A DNA stretch of 64,000 nucleotides from Trachythela sp. YZ-2020 (GCA_016169945.1 JADLSH010000293.1:1736001-1800000), one strand, 5' to 3'. Numbered from the stretch's first letter, positions 22,173-35,740 are shown. Notes: generated by a model from the letters alone, not told the origin. Program-made: numbers and translations.

Positions 22173-25100
22173 CCACCTGCAAGTTCCCTGAGTGACCAAG
22201 ATTTTGCCTGTCTTTCGAAAGCTATCGAATCTGGGTCACCATTGGTGATTGCACGCACGGCAGCTGACATTAATGCAATAAGACAGCAGTTCATTAATAA
22301 ACTTTTATACGAACTCAGGCAACGGTGTATAGACCCATGCGCCAGATCATCACCATCCGTAATGAAACTGTTATAAGCATGCACCAAATAAAGCAATCAA
22401 CGATATCGCTCCTAGAATTGGCTTGTGCTATGCTATCATGATGCAAACCACAAATCAAGAGCTAAGCTTGGTACAGCGATTGAATGCAATCCTGTTGACT
22501 GAAAACAATGCCAAGAAGAAGGTTAGTATACTGTGGTTCTATTTGTCAGTGTAGGTTACTTGTATTTTCCCTGCCGTAAATTATATACATCAGGGAAACG
22601 CTCTTGGACACCAATTTGTCCATTCATGTGGTACCTTGACAGATTCCTGGGTACGAGGTTGAATAATACTGTGTATTTGGGTGTCTCACCTAAATGTAAT
22701 TTAACCATCCTACTGACTATGTAACGTTCGTAACGTTTTCCTCTTCTGATTCTTTGATATCTGTTTCACAAATAAAAAATTGACATTTGTTCTGCAAACA
22801 GGTACAATACGTACTGACATTTTCACTGCTTATTCTTTGTTCGCCCATCGCAGATCATGTACAAAAGCTCTTTGACACCTAATGAGACTGTAATAGCAAC
22901 TAGAAACAAATAAGCAAATCAATGAAAAAATATTTATGTATTCGCATAAAGCGTCAAGCTTGCAACATATCAACCCAACATATTGGGAAAGATCTGTGTG
23001 TCAATTTGATTTATAAATATGACGTTTTTACAGCTTTTCAGGCAATGCCAGAAAATGGGCTTCTCGTTGTCGCATCAGAGCATAAAAAATCTATTGGACG
23101 TCGTAGGAAATCATTTTACTGATGCCTTGATTGATGAAATCAAAGCTGGCAAAAAATTGCAGGGCACCGGTGACAAATGGGACCTACGAATTCTTGTTCA
23201 TGAGATGCAGTCGTCTAATCAAAAAGTTGATTTGCATTATTTTGCATCAAGCTTGATTGTTGAAAGAGTACCATGCAAAAACCTCTCCACCATTGCGCCT
23301 CGGAAAGACGTGCGAAATCTTCCTAACTCAGCATTTATTCTGAACAATTGTGAATCAATTAAGCTTAGAGAATATTTCAAGTGTTAGTTGGACGAGTTCT
23401 AGAGCAAAATATACCAGATCTGTCCTTGATGAAGAGCATCATCCCATCGCATATTCCACAGGATTACGAGCGAGAAATGGCCTTGAAATCAACCATTGTT
23501 CCGTTGTTAATGCAATTAAAAGACGAGAATAATTACGATGGAGTTGTGGATATTCTCGACTATTAAGAGCAAGAATTGGAAGACATTTATTCTAAGGCAG
23601 GTGTCATTCAAAAGCCAGCAGCAACAAAAAAGTGCAAAAACCCAAATTAATTGAAGGGCTAACTTCAGCAGCTGACCAGCCAGGAGCACACTTTAACAAG
23701 ACGCACGAAAACGATCACATGAATGCCATCGCAGTGCCATTCGGAGGAGATCAGATGACTAGAGTCAGGTTTGATGGTGCAAAAGATTTGCGATCCGGAG
23801 CACACACAGCAAAAGAACGACTCGACCACAGTAGTCCATTTTTCTCGTCACCATTTCACACGAATATGGCTTTTGTACAGGTATAGTACAGAATATATTC
23901 AGTCTTCAATTAACTATAGATTTCAAATCGAATCACAAACTCCATCTTTGTAATTCCTATGTTATTTAACATGCATGATGGAAATAACAAAAGATCAGTC
24001 GTGTACATACCATCCACATTTTCTCAAGGATATCTATCCATTACCGTCACAACAACGATATTACTATTTCTGGAAACAAAATCGAAATAGTTAAAACATA
24101 CAAGTGCTTAGGTTTGGATCTTGACGAGGGTTTATCGTGGGAGTCACATGTCTCTACAATCATTTCTAAAGTCTCCAAGGTGATTGGAGTATTAAGGAGA
24201 CTAAAACCGTTACTCCCTTATTCAACCCTTGTATTAATCTATAACTCTTTTAATCCAGCCGCATTTTGACTATTGTAGTGTTGTGTGGGATAACTTGGGC
24301 AAAGGTCTAGGGAAAAAGTTACAACGATTACAAAAAAGGGCTGCAAGAATAATAACTGGAACTGATTACAATACTCGCTCATCAGAAATATTAAGAGCAT
24401 TAAACTGGAATAATCTTGAAGATAGACGGGCCCAACAGTTTAAAACATTTATGTACAAAACTGTAAATAATATGGTCCCGAGTTATCTGTTCAGTAAATT
24501 CATTTCTACTTCTTCGATTCATGTGCATAACTTGCGAAGCTCAAATCACAATTACTTGGTCCCTAGGCCCTTGACTGAATCTCTGAAAAAAGGTTTCTCA
24601 TATAAGAGTGCAGTTTTGTGGAATAGCATACCCGTTGAAATTACTACAGCACAGCCGATTACAGAGTTTAATCTCTTATTTTTTGGTTAATAATTTTCCA
24701 AATATTTCTGTAAATAATTTTGTTATAATTTAGACTTCTTCATTCAATTAGTTTATATTTTTCTATTTATATATATATATTTATACATTGTGAATGGATT
24801 GCGTGTTTAAATAAAGATGTCAATCAATCAATCAAAAACACACCAAAACGCAACTAATTATAAAATCATTAGTAAGAGATGCTACGTACAATCAGTGAAT
24901 TTTTCCTTAAAACACTTGATAGTTAACATACAACATTGAAAAAGGGGTAGGGGGAAATTATAAGGGTTGAAGTACCTGTCGTTGAATCGTTTTATTGACG
25001 GATTGTAATATCAGCGCTATCGATCCACTAGAACCGCAAAATATGTAAGATCGAACAAAGCAGGCTGACGATTCTGTGAATTTTAACAATATCAACTTAT

Positions 25101-26779
25101 ATTTAAAATATTTAGTTCATCTACAGGTTACTTCATAAGCCCGGATCTGTAAGAGAAGTTGGAACACTGAAGTTCTTCCGCGAGAAATATAACCGCAGAA
25201 ATGTGACATCAGGAAATATAACCAAATCGTACGATGGGTCAGAGCATTTCCTTCTGAGTGTTGGCAAAGCTTACCTTCTAGAAGCGGCAATGGTATTTTG
25301 GGAAATAGAAAAGCTCGATGATCATGCAATAGAGTATGAACCACCAGCTGGAATTGTCCACATGACCAAGGAGAAGAAGAAATAATATTTATCTCTGGTT
25401 GCCGGAAAATTTGTGGACGAGTTTGTGATACCAGATCCTGACAAAGAAAATGAGAAACAAGGAAAGAGTGCTGAAACAAGCTCATTTGAAGCAGACAGAG
25501 TGGGGTAAGACTTACACAAAACAATTATTAAGATCAATATACATAATATATTGTGGAAAATACCATGATTATTTACAAATTGTATCTAGTTATTTATTTA
25601 TTTTTTACTGATGAAGATTATGGATCGATAATTTTGATAAATAAATAATCATAGTACTTTCTACAAAAGTAAAATTAATTAAAATAATCATTGTCAAATA
25701 ACGGCAATGAGGTAGGATAAACTATAATAAATTTCTGGATATTGGTAGGCCTCCAATGTCAGTACAATAATGTCCACATGCACATCATAGCATCGGATGG
25801 TATCCATAATTGATAATAATACTAATATACTGTGTGTTTGACAGATTCTATGGATTGAACATGCTTGACCTTTATGTATTCCTAATGCAATTGATTGACA
25901 CAACTAAAGAAGGTAACACTTGTATTTAATTTGAGAAATTAATGTAGTTTGTTTTCAAAGTGAAACCAGTCAACTATATAAATAACCTGTACATAACATA
26001 TACACTTGCTAGAGCTAGCTGAGACCCGGACTCCTGATTGAATATGATAGATATACCTGAAGAAATTGCTCTACAGATAATTATTTATTCGACATGACAA
26101 AAATAAAACAATGTCATGGTAAAATGTTACTGCAAATCTATGATGCAATCCCTCTTTTACTTTGCATGGATGTAGTAGCGGCATGTTATAGAATCATAAT
26201 ACCGTACATTGTATGTCATTTTCAAGGTGATGGGAAAAGGAATAACATTAACAAAAAGCGACTCTTAATGTATTTCAAGTCGTCAAGTTCTTGCCAGAAC
26301 TACTCTGTTGAAATGTTCACCAGCACCGCCCAAGTTGTTTGAAGAGATGGCCCACAAACTGACATGGGGTCAGTTTGCAAACTGGAACGGTGGTCAAGGC
26401 AAAAATATATCTTGCGATAATGCCCAGGAGATATGCAACAGGATGAGCAAGGATGTTGTGTAAGGAATGGGGGCAAACAAGACTATTAAAGCAATGGTAA
26501 GGGCATCAAGGACTGCTGCAGGTGTCCGACAAATCGTGCAGGCAATGGACGAGGCATCAAATGTAAAGCAAATGTCCAAGAATCACAGATATAAAAAGTC
26601 AAATGAAGATGAGTTACTGATGTTCCAAGACTTGAGAAAGCTGAAACCCTTCCCCATTACAACTGGTCGATATCACCACCGTTTTCCTGATATTGCACAA
26701 CAAATAACATCAACATGAGTAATTTCTTCGCATGGCTACAAAAGCACAAGAAACAAACTTCAATGGGATGTAAAAAATA
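22173..26779 (+). pseudogene. DUF6589-family protein, spliced pseudogene
   Basis: At least five exons are readable. Exon A (22173-22521) encodes PPASSLSDQDFACLSKAIES through QRLNAILLTEN. Exon B (23034-23880) encodes LLDVVGNHFTDALIDEIKAG, VPFGGDQMTRVRF and ends MAFVQ. Exon C (25127-25504) encodes PGSVREVGTLKFFREKYNRR. Exon D (25845-25912) encodes FYGLNMLDLYVFLMQLID. Exon E (26227-26779) encodes GKNISCDNAQEICNRMSKD and GMGANKTIKAMVRAS. GT and AG dinucleotides flank the exons, and codons join in phase across C/D and D/E. The last exon resembles the C-terminal region of DUF6589 proteins as I recall them; their function is unknown. Lesions include frameshifts near 22372, 23385, 23625, 26330 and 26710, and stops replacing sense codons near 23565, 25384 and 26461. 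A LINE sits in the B/C intron, and the B/C phases do not match, so an exon may be missing. The 5' end was not found. Confidence 0.7.
24030..24835 (+). mobile_element. LINE 3' fragment (CR1/L2-type group) in a pseudogene intron
   Basis: The plus strand carries only the C-terminal part of a reverse transcriptase: ITISGNKIEIVKTYKCLGLD, then, after a frameshift near 24265, FDYCSVVWDNLGKGLG, the LQKRAARIITGTDYNTR motif and FSYKSAVLWNSIPVEI, ending at a stop at 24690. The tail is GTCAATCAATCAATCAAAA at about 24815-24835. It is strongly 5'-truncated. Confidence 0.85.
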
Positions 26780-28321
26780 GGTAATTATTTAACTTGAAAA
26801 TCATTGACCAAATTCATTGCCATGACACAGAATGTAAGAATGCTTGTTTTGAACATTTTTACTAAAGGCTGATTAGCATTTATATGCAGCAACTTCTGGC
26901 TAGGGTTAAACAATCAATTAAACACTGTTATTTTGCACTGTACTGTATGCTATGTTGATATCAATTTATAGTTGTTCAGGACATATAAAACTCACGCATT
27001 GAGCATATCAGATGCACATATAAAAATGTGAATTGTAATCTATATTGTAATATATTTGTAATAATTGTAATATATATTGATGTTAAATATATTTCAGTTT
27101 GGCAAAAGATATATATTATAAAACAATGAGTGTAGAAAAAGGAGAAAAATATGTCGCTACAGATATATTAGGCAGAATCTTAGACAGATTTGAAAACATA
27201 ATTTATAAGCTTATGGCCAACGATAAAATGCAATAAGACAGATACATTTTCTCACGAGAACGTCCATATTTAATTCCAAGCGAACTCACACAGTTCAACA
27301 CTAACACACGCTACATGATTCAAAACCGTTCACATATGAGATATACTCTTCTCTGATGCTCATGTTGTGTCTTTTTATCCATTTGTACCGACCAAAAAAC
27401 AAAAATATTATAAAAATATACACAATAATGCTATCAACATATCGAAAGTATTGCAAAAAAAACTTCTGTCGATGCGGTACAATGACGTGATTTATATGCC
27501 CCCCCTGCGCATATAAATCACGTGACAAATAATCCAGAAATCTTGGATTATTTTGTCGCCACGTGCGCACCCTTTGCCAGGGTTATCTTCTCCCACGCGC
27601 GGCCGACCTAAGAGAACGCTGGGTACGAGGTTGTTCTCTTCGCATATGTTCTTTATCTCAGCAAACTCTATATTAGAGCATGGGCTCTAATTTCGCATTA
27701 ACTTATTTCGCAAGAGCGCTTACAAGTTGTGTTGGAAAGAATAAATTGATATTTCAGACCTCTAAGTATATACTTTGTGAAGAATAGGGTCAGTTTCTTA
27801 ACAACTTTTTCAACTTTCAGCAATCACTGGACCAAAACGTCTTGTGATTTCGCTGTCTGGAGTAGTGGGCAGACAAAGGGCTTTGCATATAATATGAAGG
27901 AAGGACTTCTTAAAAATGGAAGGACTTCTTAAAAATACAACCTTTTGCATACACACGGCAACCAAAACACTAATTTTTACCACTATTCTGTAAACACATG
28001 TGGCCACAACCAAAAATATAGCCAAGCAAGTATTTTACAGTCAATACTGTTTGGAAATAACAAGAAAGTTGCTAGTAAACCGTTTTCGCGAGAAACCGTA
28101 TCAAAATGAAGCCATGTCTCTGAGACGTGTTATGAAAAATTCGGCTAAAAAATTGTGATTTTTAACTGCCTGTACGTAGGAATCAAGCGGTCAGAAATAC
28201 ATAAAACAATAAATCTAGATTCCTTGGTTACAGAACTCCATTTGAAGGGGTAAATTGTTTACAGTGCCCTTACCAATCACTTTATTTACCTCAAAACGTG
28301 CGACAGAGCAGTGTTCGAAGC
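26780..28321. other. intergenic, with a hairpin and a dispersed inverted repeat
   Basis: No gene was recognised. A hairpin at about 27487-27522 pairs GTGATTTATATG with CATATAAATCAC around a CCCCCCTGCG loop. The GC-rich block at 27553-27637 is the inverse of 15115-15195. The remainder is AT-rich with no supported frame. Confidence 0.4.
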
Positions 28322-28609
28322 CGGCTTTTTGCCAAATTTGCTTCACTCATTGTGTCAACTCGAAAGCCATTTTCATGCGAATTAACGAATGGATTTCGCC
28401 TAAACTTACGTTTAAGAGTCTTGATAACCTCTGCCAAAAATAGAATTTTTAAACCAGTCTTTGGAGCGAAAGATAAAGCATAAAAAATTAAAAATATAGC
28501 TTTGTGTAAAATACACATTTTCCGTCCACCATTTGGCGTGAAATGGAAGAATTATTACCATTTTTTCCAGCATGCTTTGCTATAGCTGGAATTGGCAATG
28601 ACGAGAGTT
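28322..28609 (-). repeat. dispersed repeat, inverted partner of 8109-8360
   Basis: Shares TTTGGAGCGAAAGATAAAG, the AAACTTACGTTTAAGA block and GCTTTGCTATAGCTGGAATT with the partner. A minus-strand frame contains SFAPKT, LKRKFRRNPF and FRVDT, matching the partner's peptide with one insertion. Confidence 0.7.
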
Positions 28610-29734
28610 CAATATAAAAGTATTTTATTGTATTGTATTCTGTGACCTTGACCTTGGAAAGTATTAGTCAAGGTCATTCGTCGAAGATGAAATAATGTCG
28701 AAGGTCGAAGGCCAAAATGAAAAAATATTTTTTTTATAAAAGTCTTTTTTTCAAAAACATTTTCAAACTTATTCCATTTGCTTGAAATTGTGCTAAAAAT
28801 TGAATGTATATGAGAAATACCATTTTTAAGATAATTTCGTTAAATGAAAAGACGTTTTTTGCGATACACGCACGCCACCGAACGAGATGTTGTTGTCGGA
28901 ACATTTTGTAGTTTTAGCGGAAACAAATTTTGGAAGAAATCGGGAAAAATCCGACGTATAGGTTGTACAGATACCATTTTATAAACCTGTTTACCACCAG
29001 CACATTTTTCAATTTTGTTCTCCTATATTAAGCTATATACCAAAGAAAATGTACATATTGAGAGCTTATTTTCATTCGATGACACGACCGGCCTTCTTTT
29101 TGGTACGCCATTTTGAAGCAATTGGGCCAATCGCAGAAAAACGGGCGGAATGTATTAAATTGTTGCATAAAATATTGTTTGTACAAACAAGATCAAGGCA
29201 TTGCAACTTTGTACTACACATATACAAACACAAAGCACAAACCTATATACATAGAGTGTAATTGATCCTTTTTCAAAACTGATCTCGCACTATAACATTG
29301 ATCGAAAGGCGAAGCTTTTCGAATGCCCCTAGCTCGAACGCACTCACTAAAACCATTGCTTGATACATGGTTTTTGTTAGTTCTATTGCGTGATTGGCCG
29401 AAATTGTCGCCATAGGATATAAGGAAGTTTGACTGGCTTTTCAAGATAACACGTCAGTGATGTTTCGCTCGCTACTCTAGTTTAGGAAAATGAATGCAAA
29501 GCAATGCAAAGCCCAGTCGAACATAACAGGTCACGGTCATCATCTCCAAAAATCTATAAAATGGAAAACGATCTAGCGTGTATTCAATTGGCAAATTAGA
29601 CAAAACAGGAACGGAATGTTTCACACTGAAATGGTCTAGGGTTAATTTGTAAATTGGAGCATATCAAACAGATACGGTTACTGAGGCAAATTTAAATGGT
29701 TTAGCAAATTAATGAGTGTATAATTGGTCAAAAG
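28610..29734. other. no gene recognised
   Basis: The stretch contains a short GTCGAAGGTCGAAGG-type duplication near 28690 and otherwise no structure I can name. Short frames at 29049-29261 (+) and 29214-29444 (-) overlap each other and lack known domains. Confidence 0.35.
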
Positions 29735-29850
29735 TGAATTGGTCTAGCGTAAAGTGAATTGGTCTAGCGTAGGGTGAATTGGCTTAGCGTAAAGACTAAA
29801 GTGAATTGGTCTAGCGTGAACTAAGAGCCTTTAGCGTAAAGTGAATTGAT
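29735..29850 (+). repeat. 20-bp minisatellite
   Basis: Diverged tandem copies of AGTGAATTGGTCTAGCGTAA, about five in all, partly interrupted by ACTAAAG and CTAAGAGCC spacers. Confidence 0.75.
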
Positions 29851-29967
29851 TGATGTAATCGGTCACTGAAAAGCCCCAATGGGGAGTGAGCTGAATAATG
29901 TATGTATGTATATGAAATATAGAGTATACTGAATTGAACGTGCGGCGTCAGTGTAGGTAGAGTATAG

Positions 29968-30150
29968 CGAAGATTCGGCGGTTGAGTTGTGTAAAATGTA
30001 CCTGAGAAATACAGTAAGAACTTTGAAGTTTCGAGCGAAGGTCCTTCGTCTATAAGTTAGTAGGTCCTACTAAGGGCGTTTGCTCGAAACGTCGAAGTTC
30101 TTATTGTATTTTTCAGGTAGTTTTACACAACTCAAGTGCCGAATCTATAC
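29968..30150. mobile_element. hairpin MITE
   Basis: Inverted arms read GAGTTGTGTAAAA, TACCTGA.AAATACA, AAGAACTT and TTTCGAGC on the left and their complements on the right. The outer pair GATTCGGC / GCCGAATC closes the palindrome. The loop is about 50 bp near 30040-30090. Confidence 0.7.
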
Positions 30151-30780
30151 TGAATTGGTGTAACGTGTACGGAAAAGAATTGAGTCGATAATGTGAGACC
30201 TACTTTCTGACAACAGTATAGATGCTTGTAGGACATTCCTATTGTACCCTACGATGCTTGTAGTATGGCGTTTACTTTGTACTGTTTCAAATCAAATATC
30301 GTGCACCAAGTACGGTTTCTATTGACATCTAGCCCAAAATTTTCCAATTTTATTTTTTATTATGTATATAATGTTAACTCTCCTGCTTGGCACCAGTTGG
30401 TTAAATGCAACTAGAAAAACTCGTCTTATGTGGCTGCTTAACGGAAATATCTCCGTTTTTTCCTTTTTAGTTAATAAACGTTTATTCACTAGTGTTCAGC
30501 GTTTTATAGTTGAATCGGGTCGTTTTGCATGAGGCTGCATTTAATCTTTTTTGGTGCCGACTGTAATTAATTAACTAGTTGTTTTTTTTGTTGTCTGTGT
30601 GTCTTTTTTAACTTTATCTGTTTTTCTCTGTCTCCTTTTAAATTAATTAATCGTCTATTGTTATGTAAATAATTAGCGAAAGCTCCCTAGATAAGCTCTA
30701 ACGCTTTTGAAGCAATTGCTTATAATTTTAATTAAAAATATTGTTTATACAAAAAAAACAAAAAACATGGGCAAATCATT
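30151..30780. other. no gene recognised
   Basis: AT-rich stretch with no supported coding frame, repeat array or hairpin. It ends at the AAACT duplication of the next element. Confidence 0.4.
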
Positions 30781-30785
30781 AAACT

Positions 30786-32961
30786 AGTCTAGGACCTGTA
30801 AAGGAGTTTGTATTCATTTCATTTAGGACAGATTATCTCAACTGTTTTAGGGTAAAATGACCATGGCGGTCAACATGGCATATGTGCCAAAACCCGAATC
30901 CGGTGCGAAAGTCCTGAATATGACCACGCCCAGAAACGGCACTGTCGACATAGCTCTAAATCCTGAACCGCCAAAGCTACAGCCTTTTTGAATTGCTTAT
31001 ATTGTTTAGAATGGTTGCTTTTACGGGTGGTTACTGGAGGGTGAAATTTGTCTAGGTATCATATTTTACAAGAAAATGACTATGCACCATCCCAGGTCAA
31101 CTGCTAGTTATGCATCAAATTACTCATTCACCTGGCAAAGTCTATGTTTTCTTATTTCCTAAATTTTTTTATCATAGGATGAAAAAATATGCTTATTTTA
31201 ATATAATTATTTTAAATTTCATAAGGAATGATATTGTTTTGTTGAGATATAACATATCATTTCACTTACCCCACGCCAGAACACGATTTCAGCCATATTT
31301 TGCCGATTTGTTTGCTTTTTATCGCCGAGCCTCGCAAGTATCATCCAAATGTTGTACTTTAACACAATGCTAGTTGACTAAAGAATAATTCAACCAAGTT
31401 TCGTCGGGTTTTGGAGTAGTGTCATGTATTTTATCTTCGATTTCGTGTCCTTCGACATTTCCTCAAAAATGCTACTTCTTCGTCCACATCTGTATTTATA
31501 TTACAGTAGCCACAAATAATTGATTGTAGAATAGTCCCAATCGGAAAATTGAAAGCATTAGTCCCACTTGGAAGTGAAAAACCTCCCCTCGTTCATCAAG
31601 AATGAGAATCAAAAACAAAAGGTTCAAAAAAATTTGAAAATCTCGCGCAATGTTCACGAAAACTCCTCGTGGGCAACATTACAGGGGGTGAACATTTTCA
31701 CGAATACGTTTGTTCGCGACCACAGCAACCCAAGTAAAGTTCGTGTGTTTAACTGTTTATATGTTGTGGTTTTGTCTTTTGACAAGATTATCACGTAGTT
31801 GTCAAAACTTGTGTAATGTGGAATTTATAACATGTGCTTTCTATGCATGATTTCTGTAATAATTGCGTAAGTCTCTGGTTTCTTTTAAGTAGCTAAAGGA
31901 AACCAGAAAAATACAAAATTACGCAAATATTTGTTTGTTTTGTCAAAAAACATATAAACAGTTAAACATACGAACTTTACTTTGTGTTGCTGTGGTCGCG
32001 AGCAAACGTATTCGTGAAAATGTGCACCCGTTGTAATGTTGTTGCCCACGAGGAGTTTTCGTGAAGATTGCGCGAGACTTTCAAATTATTTTGAACCTTT
32101 GGTTCTTGATTCTCATTCTTGATGAACGAGGGAAGGTTTTTCACTCCCAAGTGGGACTAATGCTTTCAATTTTTCGATTGGGACTATTCTAGAATCAACT
32201 ATTTTTGGATACTGTAATATAAATACAGAAGTGGACGAAGAAGTGGCATTTATCGGGCAGAGAAGCGGCGAGACATTGCAATGGCGACATAATTAAGGAA
32301 ATGTAGAAGGGCCAAAATCGAAGATAAAATACATGGCACTACTCCAAAACCCGACGAAACTTGGTTGAATTATTCTTTAGTCAACTAGCATTGTGTTAAA
32401 GTACAACATTTGGATGATACTTGCGAGGCTCGGAGATAAAAAGCAAACAAATCGGCAAAATATGGCTGAAATCGTGTTCTGGCGGGGGTAAGTGAAATGA
32501 TATGTTATATCTCAACAAAACAATATCATTCCTTATGAAATTTAAAATAATTATATTAAAAAAAGCATATTTTTTCACCCTATGAAAAAAATTTTTAGGA
32601 AATAAGAAAACATAGACTTTGCCGGGTGAATGAGTATTCAGACGAATTTGATGCATAATTAGCAGTTGACCTGGGATGGTGCATAGTCATTTTCTTGTAA
32701 AATATGATCCAGTGACCACACCTAAAAGCAACCATTCTAAACATTATAAGCAATTCAAGAAGGCTGTAGCTTTGGCGGTTCAGGATTTAGAGCTATGTCG
32801 ACAGTGCCGTTTCTGTGCGCTGTCATTTTCAGGACTTTCGCACCGGATTCGTGTTTTGGCACATATGCCATGTTGACCGCCATGGTCATTTTACCCTAAA
32901 ACAGTTGAGATAATCTGTCCTAAACAAAAATGTATACAAACTCCTTTACAGGTCCTCGACT
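30786..32961. mobile_element. long palindromic element, complete copy B
   Basis: The element is 2176 bp with two inverted arms of about 1 kb (30786 to about 31785, and about 31935 to 32961) around a roughly 150-bp centre. The termini read AGTCTAGGACCTGTA and TACAGGTCCTCGACT (one mismatch). Direct 5-bp copies of AAACT flank it at 30781-30785 and 32962-32966. Arms remain very similar along their length, for example the CATGGCGGTCAACATGGCAT block in both. No transposase is present and the frames in the arms have no known product. The superfamily is unassigned. A damaged copy is at 13128-14640. Confidence 0.85.
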
Positions 32962-32966
32962 AAACT

Positions 32967-33179
32967 GAAAAAGATCTGAGTCTGGTTGTCCGGACACTTC
33001 TGTTCATGTTGGGACACTAAACAGTTCCCCGTTTGGATGGTGAGTTGTTAGCCCAGATGACCGAGGGGTGGCCTGGGGCGACTACTGTTACTTGGATACA
33101 GGTCAAGATCCATTCAAGTGGTAACTTGAGCTGACCATCCCCGCGCTAGATCGCATTTTATGCCAGATACTACAAGGTT
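32967..33179. other. GC-richer unassigned stretch
   Basis: This short stretch (containing GGACACTTCTGTTCATGTTG and GGGTGGCCTGGGGCGAC) is richer in GC than its neighbours. It could be a SINE or other repeat fragment, but I cannot place it. Confidence 0.25.
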
Positions 33180-35740
33180 AGTATAATACAGATCCTACTA
33201 CGTACAAACACTTAATTATGTAATATACAATATTCATTATTGATCATGTTGTTACTAATACACCAGAGAAAATTTCTGGAGTTATTCATACGGGTATAAG
33301 CGATCATAGTTTAGTATTTGCAATTAGGAAAATTTCGGTTGTAAAAAAACAGGAAAATACAGTTGAAATTAGAAACATGAAAAATTTTAATGAGGAAAAT
33401 TTTATTGCAGAACTGCTGAAACAGCACTGGGAATATGTATATTTTTTGCTGAAGATCCAAATGCCATGTGGGAAATTATAGAGGTCCTACATAAGCATGC
33501 TCCACTTCAACACAAGAAAATGAGTTCAAAAAAAGTCCCTTGGATTATAAGTGATATAAAGAAGCTTATATGTACAAGGGACAAGTTAAAACGAAAAGCC
33601 ATTTTATTAACAAATCTCGAAAATGATTGGTTAAATTATAAAACAACGAGAAATAAACTAAATATAGAATTAAGGAATGCCAAAAATGATTACTATTCCT
33701 CAAAAATAGCTGGTCAAAAATTCGATCCTAAAAGAGCTTGGAAAAGTATTAACAACTTATTAGGTAGGCAAAGCAAACCAACAGTAGTAAATGAACTAAA
33801 TCTAGATGACAACATTTTAACAAGTCCCGAAGATATTGCAGAAGGATTAAATGATTATTTTTCAAACATTGGCCCTGATTTAGCTAGCAAAATTGATTCT
33901 TCAAATTACAGTTTTGAAGCGTATGTTAAAAATTCTAAATCAGAGTTTGCTGCATTCCAACCTGTTGCTGTCAGTCATGTCTGTCGTGTTTTGCTTGGGC
34001 TTTCTAGCAATAAAGCCACTGGCATTGACAAGATTTCTTGTAAAATTATTAAAATGGCTGCACCAGCTATTTCAGATTCACTGACACTTATTTTTAATCA
34101 AGCTATTACTCTATCTACTTTTCCTGATGAATGGAAAGTAGCTAGAGTAATGCCTCTGTATAAAAATGGCCAAAGAAATATTCCAGGTAACTATAGACCA
34201 ATATCAGTTTTGCCGGCCAAAAGCAAAATTATGGAACGAATTCTATATGATCAAACTGTATTACTATTTAACAAAATTTGAACTTCTCAGTGATTCTCAA
34301 TTTGGTTTTCGAAAATTTCACTCCACAGCTACTGCATTACTAGACTGTACAAATGATTGGTATATGAATCTAGACAGGAAAATGTTTAACCTAGTAGTTT
34401 TAATTGATTTAAAAAAAGTATTTGATACTGTTGATCATCAAATTTTAGTGAAGAAATTAGAGCTATATGGAATAAAAAGACATGCTCTAACTTTGCTCAA
34501 ATCTTATCTCACAAACCGAAATCAGAAATGCCAAATAAAAAACTCCCTTTCATCTGAGCGAGTGATGAAATGTGGTGTACCACAAGGCTCTATTTTGGGA
34601 CCACTATTCTTTTTTCTATATATAAATGATTTACCTCAATGTCTAAATAAAACAAAACCTCGTTCGTTTGCTGACGACACAAATCTGACAGCTTCGGGAG
34701 ATTCTATAACTGACCTTGAGACAATTCTGATTTAGAAAACCTTAGAAAATGGTTAATGGCCAATAAACTTAGCCTTAATGTAGAAAAGACTGAATTCATG
34801 TTAATTGGTTCAAAACCAATGATAAAAAAGATCTCTGATTCTCATCCGAATGTTTTCATTGATATTAAACAAATTAAACAAGTTTATGAATGGAAAACTC
34901 TTGGAGTAACAGTTGACCAGCATTTGTCTTGGAAAGTAATACTGAAAATATTTGCAAAAAAATAACTTAAGGAATCTCTGCTATTCGTCGAGTCAAACCC
35001 TTTGTTGAAACAGAAACACTTATTTCCATATATAACGCTATTGTTCGCCCATACTTCGATTACTGCTGTGAAGTATGGTATGTGTTTGGTGAAACACAAT
35101 CAAAACGACTTCAAAAACTTCAAAATCGAGCTGCTAGAATTATCTTGAGTATGAGCAATGACGTAGATCATTCTATTGCTTTGCGTGCATTGGGTTGGGA
35201 ACCACTCCAAACAGAAAGGAAGAAGGCTGAAGCAAGAATGGTATAAAAAGTATTAAATAAAATGGGCCCCAAATCACTATTTTCATATAAAAGTGAGAAA
35301 ACAAACTATCACCTTCGGGACATTTCAAGTGGTCTTTGATTACCAAAACCGGTACTAATAATATGAAAAATAGTTTCACGTATGACGGAGCAAACCTTTG
35401 GAACTCTATTCCAAAAGAAATTAGGGAAAGCAAATCACTTTCTTGCTTTCGAAATAAAATCGCTGCTCACATCTATGTCTATGAACAATAAGTATTGTAA
35501 ATAATATACCTGTAAATAGTCTACCAACTTTCTCATTAATATGTTACTATTTTGATACTCTATATATCTTTTAAAACTTATATATTTTGTAAATAACTCT
35601 AAATAACACTTTGTAATGTACTTTTTTTGGCACACGCCCCTCGTGGAAATCAGCTTCGGTAGACATGGTCAGCGTGTATAAATAAAATTTCTATCTTTTC
35701 TATCATCTATCATCTATCATCTATCTATCTATCTATCATA
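33180..35740 (+). mobile_element. LINE (L2-type), 5'-truncated in the endonuclease, TATC tail
   Basis: The plus strand starts in the end of an apurinic endonuclease domain (IDHVVTNTPEK, then TGISDHSLVFAIRK with the S-D-H motif). After a frameshift near 33440 it carries the linker (33466-34281) and the fingers (NYRPISVLPAKSKIMERILY). Past another frameshift near 34230 come QFGFRKFHSTATALLD, the palm motif VVLIDLKKVFDTVDHQIL, CGVPQGSILGPLFFFLYIND and the catalytic box FADDTNLTASGD. A stop near 34733 and frameshifts near 34960 and beyond break the C-terminal part (KRLQKLQNRAARIILSMSN; then WNSIPKEIRES). The 3' end is a run of ATCTATC-type repeats at about 35700-35740. It lacks ORF1 and most of the endonuclease. 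Confidence 0.88.

Noticed and set aside
30786..32961. Polinton/Maverick-type terminal repeats
   Set aside because: Long arms beginning AG fit loosely, but the duplication is 5 bp, not 6, and no polymerase, integrase or capsid gene is present.
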